A stretch of DNA of 9,426 nucleotides from Phycisphaerales bacterium (GTDB lineage Bacteria > Planctomycetota > Phycisphaerae > Phycisphaerales > UBA1924), in contig JAUXUZ010000538.1 in assembly GCA_030680655.1 (NCBI GenBank), positions 1 through 9,426 on the forward strand, read 5' to 3'. The position numbers and the translations under genes are program-made. Shown here in pieces: positions 6,768 to 9,426 of the stretch; the stretch's first letter is position 1, and every line of letters starts with the position of its first letter. The notes beneath the pieces were generated by a model. That model had not been told where the DNA came from. It worked only from the letters and a program-made list of their open reading frames with translations, and searched no databases.

Positions 6768-7337
6768 TCAGTGGTGCGAGTGGTTGCCAGCGGCCAGAGC
6801 GTCGATGGCCTTGCCGATCGACTCGGGGGTCGCGCACATCACCATCTCCTCGTCAACCAGTGCTGCGGGCGCACCCTCGCACAGCCCGAGGCACTCGAGT
6901 TCAACGAGGGTGAACCGGCCGTCATCGGTCGTTTCGCCCACGTCGATGCCGAGCTTTTCGCGCACAGCGCTGGTGATCGCGCTGTGGTCGCACACTTCGC
7001 AGGCGATCGACCGGCAGACCGCGATGACGTGCTCGCCGCGGGGCGGCGTGCCCGAAGTCGCCCGCGGCTGCAGCCAGAACTCTTCGTAGAAGCTGGCCGT
7101 GTCCCAGACGTCGGCCGGCTGAAGCCCAAGGAAGGCCGCGGCCTCCTCCAGTGCCTGGTAGGGGATCCAGCCGTAGGCGTGCTGCAGATCGTGGAGCACC
7201 GGGAGGAGCGCCCCTTGCTTGACCTCGTAGCGTGGGACGATGTCGCGGGACAGCCGCTCCTTCATCGCCGTGGTGAGGTACGGCTCGGGACGCCGCGGGA
7301 TCTGGGTAGCGCCGCTGTTCTTGGTGATCCAGGCCAT
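6768..7337 (-). CDS. nuoE: NADH-quinone oxidoreductase subunit E (24 kDa, 2Fe-2S)
   Basis: This is the thioredoxin-fold 2Fe-2S subunit of the NADH-oxidising arm of complex I, acting on the cytoplasmic side of the membrane with NuoF. The protein is 189 aa, normal to slightly long for the family. The N-terminal helical part carries LLPVLHDLQHAYGWIP and the FLGLQPADVWDTASFY pattern. The four cluster ligands are Cys108 and Cys113 (C-x4-C) and Cys149 and Cys153 (CLGLC), with the usual spacing of about 35 between pairs. Cys116 is an extra Cys. The C-terminus ends in a His-rich NHSHH. The ATG at 7337 has AAGGA 4 nt upstream, a little close. It is the last gene of the nuo-side transcript, 57 nt after the lamin-tail gene and followed by an intrinsic terminator. 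nuoF is not next to it, so the rest of complex I must be encoded elsewhere or upstream of nuoD. Confidence 0.95.
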   Translation of the reverse strand: MAWITKNSGATQIPRRPEPYLTTAMKERLSRDIVPRYEVKQGALLPVLHDLQHAYGWIPYQALEEAAAFLGLQPADVWDTASFYEEFWLQPRATSGTPPRGEHVIAVCRSIACEVCDHSAITSAVREKLGIDVGETTDDGRFTLVELECLGLCEGAPAALVDEEMVMCATPESIGKAIDALAAGNHSHH

Positions 7338-7394
7338 GGGGTTCCTTGTAGGCTGCTCGAAGGGCCGGCGGCCGAGCCCGCCGAGCGGCCAATC

Positions 7395-8324
7395 CTAGAA
7401 CTTCGGCTTCTTCGGCGGCTCGTGCGCGGGCGGTTCGTCTGGACCAGCGGGCTCTGGTGCCGCAGGTGTCTTGCCGGGGCCGGCCGCGTCAGGGCTCGGA
7501 TTGGCGGGCTTGCCGGCCGGTTGTTCAATCGGTGCTGCGGGCGTTGGCATCGCAAACACACCCGGGCTGAACGGCACGCCCGAGTCGGTCGGGTGGGCGG
7601 CGAGTGGGCCGTTCGCTGCGGTGCGCTGAACGCTCCCAGCGCGAGACCCCACCGCATCCTCCACCAGCAACACGCCCGCCGGGACTTTGATGCGCGGCTC
7701 GCCCCACTTGATCACGTGCAGTGGCGTTCCGTCTGGCGCACTGAGCATCACCCAGTCGGCCGTGTTGGCGAACGCGATCCGGTCCGAGGGCTGACGCATG
7801 GAAAACACGAGGGCTCCGTTGAAGTGCTCGTTGCCCTTCGCGGGCGCCGACGACGAATCGCCGAGGGGGCCCTTGATCGTGCTGGAGTGGCCGTTGAATA
7901 CGACGACGACCTTGCCTGGCGGAAGCGTCAGCGGCGGAAAAGTCCAACGGATCGCGTTGGTCTTCGGCTTGCCGTTGCTGGCCTTTTCGCTCGCGGTCAT
8001 GTCGGTGAGCGTGTAGCCGCCGAGGTTGATCGGCTTGTCGTGCGGGTTGACGAGCTCGACAAACTCGTCGCCAGCGACCTGACGGGTGCCGTCTTTGTTC
8101 GCGTCGCCGCTGTCGCCCGTGGGCACGTTGTAGAGCACCTCGGTGATGAGCGGGTGCGGGAACGCCAAGAGCGGCTTGGCCGGATCGGGCGTCGTCGTTG
8201 CACCCGGTTTCACTGGGCTCTTCGCCGGCGCGGGCGCGGCTTCATGCGGCAACGGCTGCGAGCCCACTTTCGGCTGTAGCAGGCCCACGCTGAGAACGGT
8301 CATCGCTAAGTACTGGATGAGCAT
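7395..8324 (-). CDS. Secreted lamin-tail-domain (LTD) protein
   Basis: A 309-aa exported protein. Residues 1-22 look like a weak signal peptide (short hydrophobic segment YLAMTVLSVGLL). A Pro/Ala/Lys-rich linker follows, then a lamin-tail domain at about 58-235: LITEVLYN, then GDEFVELVNPHDKPINLGGY, then LPPGKVVVVFNG. Between the first two strands lies DANKDGTRQVAGDEFVE, with the D-x-N-x-D-G spacing of a dockerin/EF-hand calcium loop, a known feature of bacterial LTD proteins. The last 60 or so residues are a disordered Pro/Ala/Glu-rich tail ending PPKKPKF. LTD proteins are extracytoplasmic and often bind surfaces or nucleic acids; no function can be assigned here. The ATG at 8324 has no clear Shine-Dalgarno site; a second in-frame ATG at 8303 would shorten the signal. 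The gene is 35 nt after the small lipoprotein gene and 57 nt before nuoE, so it is probably co-transcribed with complex I genes. Confidence 0.85.
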   Translation of the reverse strand: MLIQYLAMTVLSVGLLQPKVGSQPLPHEAAPAPAKSPVKPGATTTPDPAKPLLAFPHPLITEVLYNVPTGDSGDANKDGTRQVAGDEFVELVNPHDKPINLGGYTLTDMTASEKASNGKPKTNAIRWTFPPLTLPPGKVVVVFNGHSSTIKGPLGDSSSAPAKGNEHFNGALVFSMRQPSDRIAFANTADWVMLSAPDGTPLHVIKWGEPRIKVPAGVLLVEDAVGSRAGSVQRTAANGPLAAHPTDSGVPFSPGVFAMPTPAAPIEQPAGKPANPSPDAAGPGKTPAAPEPAGPDEPPAHEPPKKPKF

Positions 8325-8359
8325 CGCCGGAGAATACCCGAAAACCCGGTGGTCGTCGA

Positions 8360-8725
8360 TCAGTTTTGGGATGGCCTGAGCGTGATCGGGCTGTTGGCGG
8401 CGGTGCCGTCCTGGCCGACGATCGCGACGGTGGTTCCCGGGGTGACGTCGAGCATCGCGGGGCGTCCGGGGTTCCCCGGGGTGTCGGCCCGGAGCACAAG
8501 CTGGCGTTGGGCGTCAACCGAGACGGGTCCGATGCCTCCCCGGTCACCCGGGCCAAGCCGGATCGGCTGCCCGACAAGGGCCAGGCCCCCATCGGGGCTT
8601 CTCGCGAGGAGCTCGGCAAAGACGGGCTGGCTGGCCTGGTTCCGCAGGTCCACCGCGTAGGTCGAGGTACACCCGCCCAGTGCGAGCAGGGGGAGAGCGG
8701 CGAGAGCGAGGAGCGTCTTCTTCAT
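8360..8725 (-). CDS. Small predicted lipoprotein of unknown function
   Basis: A 121-aa protein with a clear lipoprotein signal: MKKTLLALAALPLLALGGC, with lipobox LGGC and Cys19. The mature part of about 102 aa has no family I recognise. It contains beta-rich segments (YAVDLRNQASQPVFAELLA, RQLVLRAD, TTVAIVG) that could form a small beta-sandwich. It has no further Cys and no membrane segment. The start is an ATG without a recognisable Shine-Dalgarno site. It lies 44 nt after the nuoD stop and 35 nt before the lamin-tail gene, so it is likely in the same transcript. Its role in the envelope, or any link to complex I, is unknown. Confidence 0.8.
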   Translation of the reverse strand: MKKTLLALAALPLLALGGCTSTYAVDLRNQASQPVFAELLARSPDGGLALVGQPIRLGPGDRGGIGPVSVDAQRQLVLRADTPGNPGRPAMLDVTPGTTVAIVGQDGTAANSPITLRPSQN

Positions 8726-8769
8726 GTCGGATCATTCGCCGACGGCGGCTGGCGGATTCGCCGCCCGTT

Positions 8770-9426
8770 CTAGCGGTCGAGCTCTGCGGCCACTACGTTG
8801 ATCGAGCCCAGGACGCTGACCACGTCGCTGACCATGTGCCCCTCGACCATCTTCGCCATCGCGGCGTAATTCATGAAGCACGGGGGGCGGTGGCGGCACC
8901 GCCACGCGCGTGGCGAACCATCGGCAACGATGTAGTAGCCGAGTTCGCCGTTGGGGCTCTCCATCGCGAAGTACCCCTCGCCAACTGGGGCCTTCCAGCC
9001 GCGGTTGGACATGATCAGCTCGAAGTGCTGGATCAGCCCTTCGATCGAGCCGTAGACCTCTGCCTTGGGTGGCTTGACGAGCTTGCCGTCGGCGAAGGTG
9101 TCAACCGGTCCGCCGGGGATCGAATCGATGAGCTGCTCGATGATCTTGACCGACTGCTTCATCTCTTCGACGCGGACGCGGAAGCGGGCGTAGGCGTCGC
9201 CCTCGTGCATGATCGGCACCTGGAACTTGACGCCGGACGTGCCCTGGCCGTCCCAGTTGTCGGCGTAGCAGAGGGTGGGCGCATCCTTCCGCAGGTCGCG
9301 CACGACACCGCTGGCGCGTGCGCACGGGCCGCTGAGCGACCAGTTGATCGCCTCGTCGCGTGTCATCACACCGATGCCCTGGGTGCGGTCCATGAAGATG
9401 CGGTTGCGGTTGAGCATCCCCTCGAC
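8770..9426 (-). CDS. nuoD: NADH-quinone oxidoreductase subunit D (49 kDa), C-terminal part
   Basis: Only the last 218 residues are in the window; the 5' end lies beyond the right edge. NuoD is the 49-kDa subunit of the complex I peripheral arm that, with NuoB, forms the quinone-reduction site at the membrane interface; it descends from the NiFe-hydrogenase large subunit. Diagnostic segments are MLNRNRIFMDRTQGIGVMT, SLSGPCARASGVVRDLRK, VPIMHEGDAYARFRVRVEEM, ESPNGELGYYIVADGSPRAW and the closing GHMVSDVVSVLGSINVVAAELDR region, where most family members end in a similar GSID...EVDR. The hydrogenase nickel ligands are absent, as expected for complex I. The stop is TAG at 8770-8772. The gene is followed by a lipoprotein gene rather than nuoE. 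Confidence 0.95.
   Translation of the reverse strand, partial: VEGMLNRNRIFMDRTQGIGVMTRDEAINWSLSGPCARASGVVRDLRKDAPTLCYADNWDGQGTSGVKFQVPIMHEGDAYARFRVRVEEMKQSVKIIEQLIDSIPGGPVDTFADGKLVKPPKAEVYGSIEGLIQHFELIMSNRGWKAPVGEGYFAMESPNGELGYYIVADGSPRAWRCRHRPPCFMNYAAMAKMVEGHMVSDVVSVLGSINVVAAELDR

Noticed and set aside
5979..8279. A 766-codon open frame on the plus strand spanning the regulator, nuoE and lamin-tail genes
   Set aside because: It runs antisense to three genes with clear family motifs, crosses their intergenic regions and terminator, and its translation is low-complexity with no domain. High GC makes stop codons rare on the opposite strand.
8744..8765. GGCGGC/GCCGCC inverted repeat between nuoD and the small lipoprotein gene
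   Set aside because: It could form a hairpin, but no T-tract follows on the minus strand and the next gene begins 19 nt later. In such GC-rich DNA a 6-bp repeat is easily found by chance.

Overview
This is a GC-rich bacterial window that is almost fully coding. It carries eight recognisable genes, and a ninth may be clipped at the left edge. Everything from about 2.36 kb to the right edge is on the minus strand; only the gene at 129-2342 reads on the plus strand. High GC, GTG starts, a mix of genes with and without Shine-Dalgarno sites, lamin-tail-domain and lipoprotein genes next to complex I genes, and reverse-order HTH-receiver regulators together suggest an environmental Gram-negative lineage such as Planctomycetota (Phycisphaerae-like). 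That placement is inference; the window has no rRNA or other phylogenetic marker strong enough to settle it.

Layout, left to right. (1) 129-2342 (+): a lipoprotein-type S9 prolyl-oligopeptidase-family peptidase with an intact Ser588/Asp671/His705 triad. (2) 2360-3424 (-): a protein with a degenerate receiver domain and a GAF-like domain; its stop is 17 nt from the peptidase stop, so the two genes converge. (3) 3506-5890 (-): a large cytosolic HDOD-histidine kinase hybrid. (4) 5940-6536 (-): a response regulator with an excisionase/MerR-like HTH at the N-terminus and a complete receiver at the C-terminus. (5) A strong intrinsic terminator at 6717-6742 (-). (6) 6768-7337 (-): nuoE. (7) 7395-8324 (-): a secreted lamin-tail-domain protein. 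(8) 8360-8725 (-): a small lipoprotein. (9) 8770-9426 (-): the C-terminal half of nuoD, running off the window.

Read in the direction of transcription there are two modules. The first is a respiratory complex I segment, nuoD - lipoprotein - lamin-tail protein - nuoE, with gaps of 35-57 nt, closed by the terminator. Two exported proteins of unknown role sit where nuoD and nuoE are usually adjacent. The second is a signalling module, HTH-receiver regulator - HDOD/histidine kinase - pseudo-receiver/GAF protein, with gaps of 49 and 81 nt. It looks like a self-contained phosphorelay: a soluble kinase with an HDOD sensor, a DNA-binding regulator as likely phosphate acceptor, and a third protein whose receiver has lost most of its phosphorylation chemistry. 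This second module is the best candidate for an undescribed system. No mobile element, CRISPR array, tRNA or rRNA was seen.
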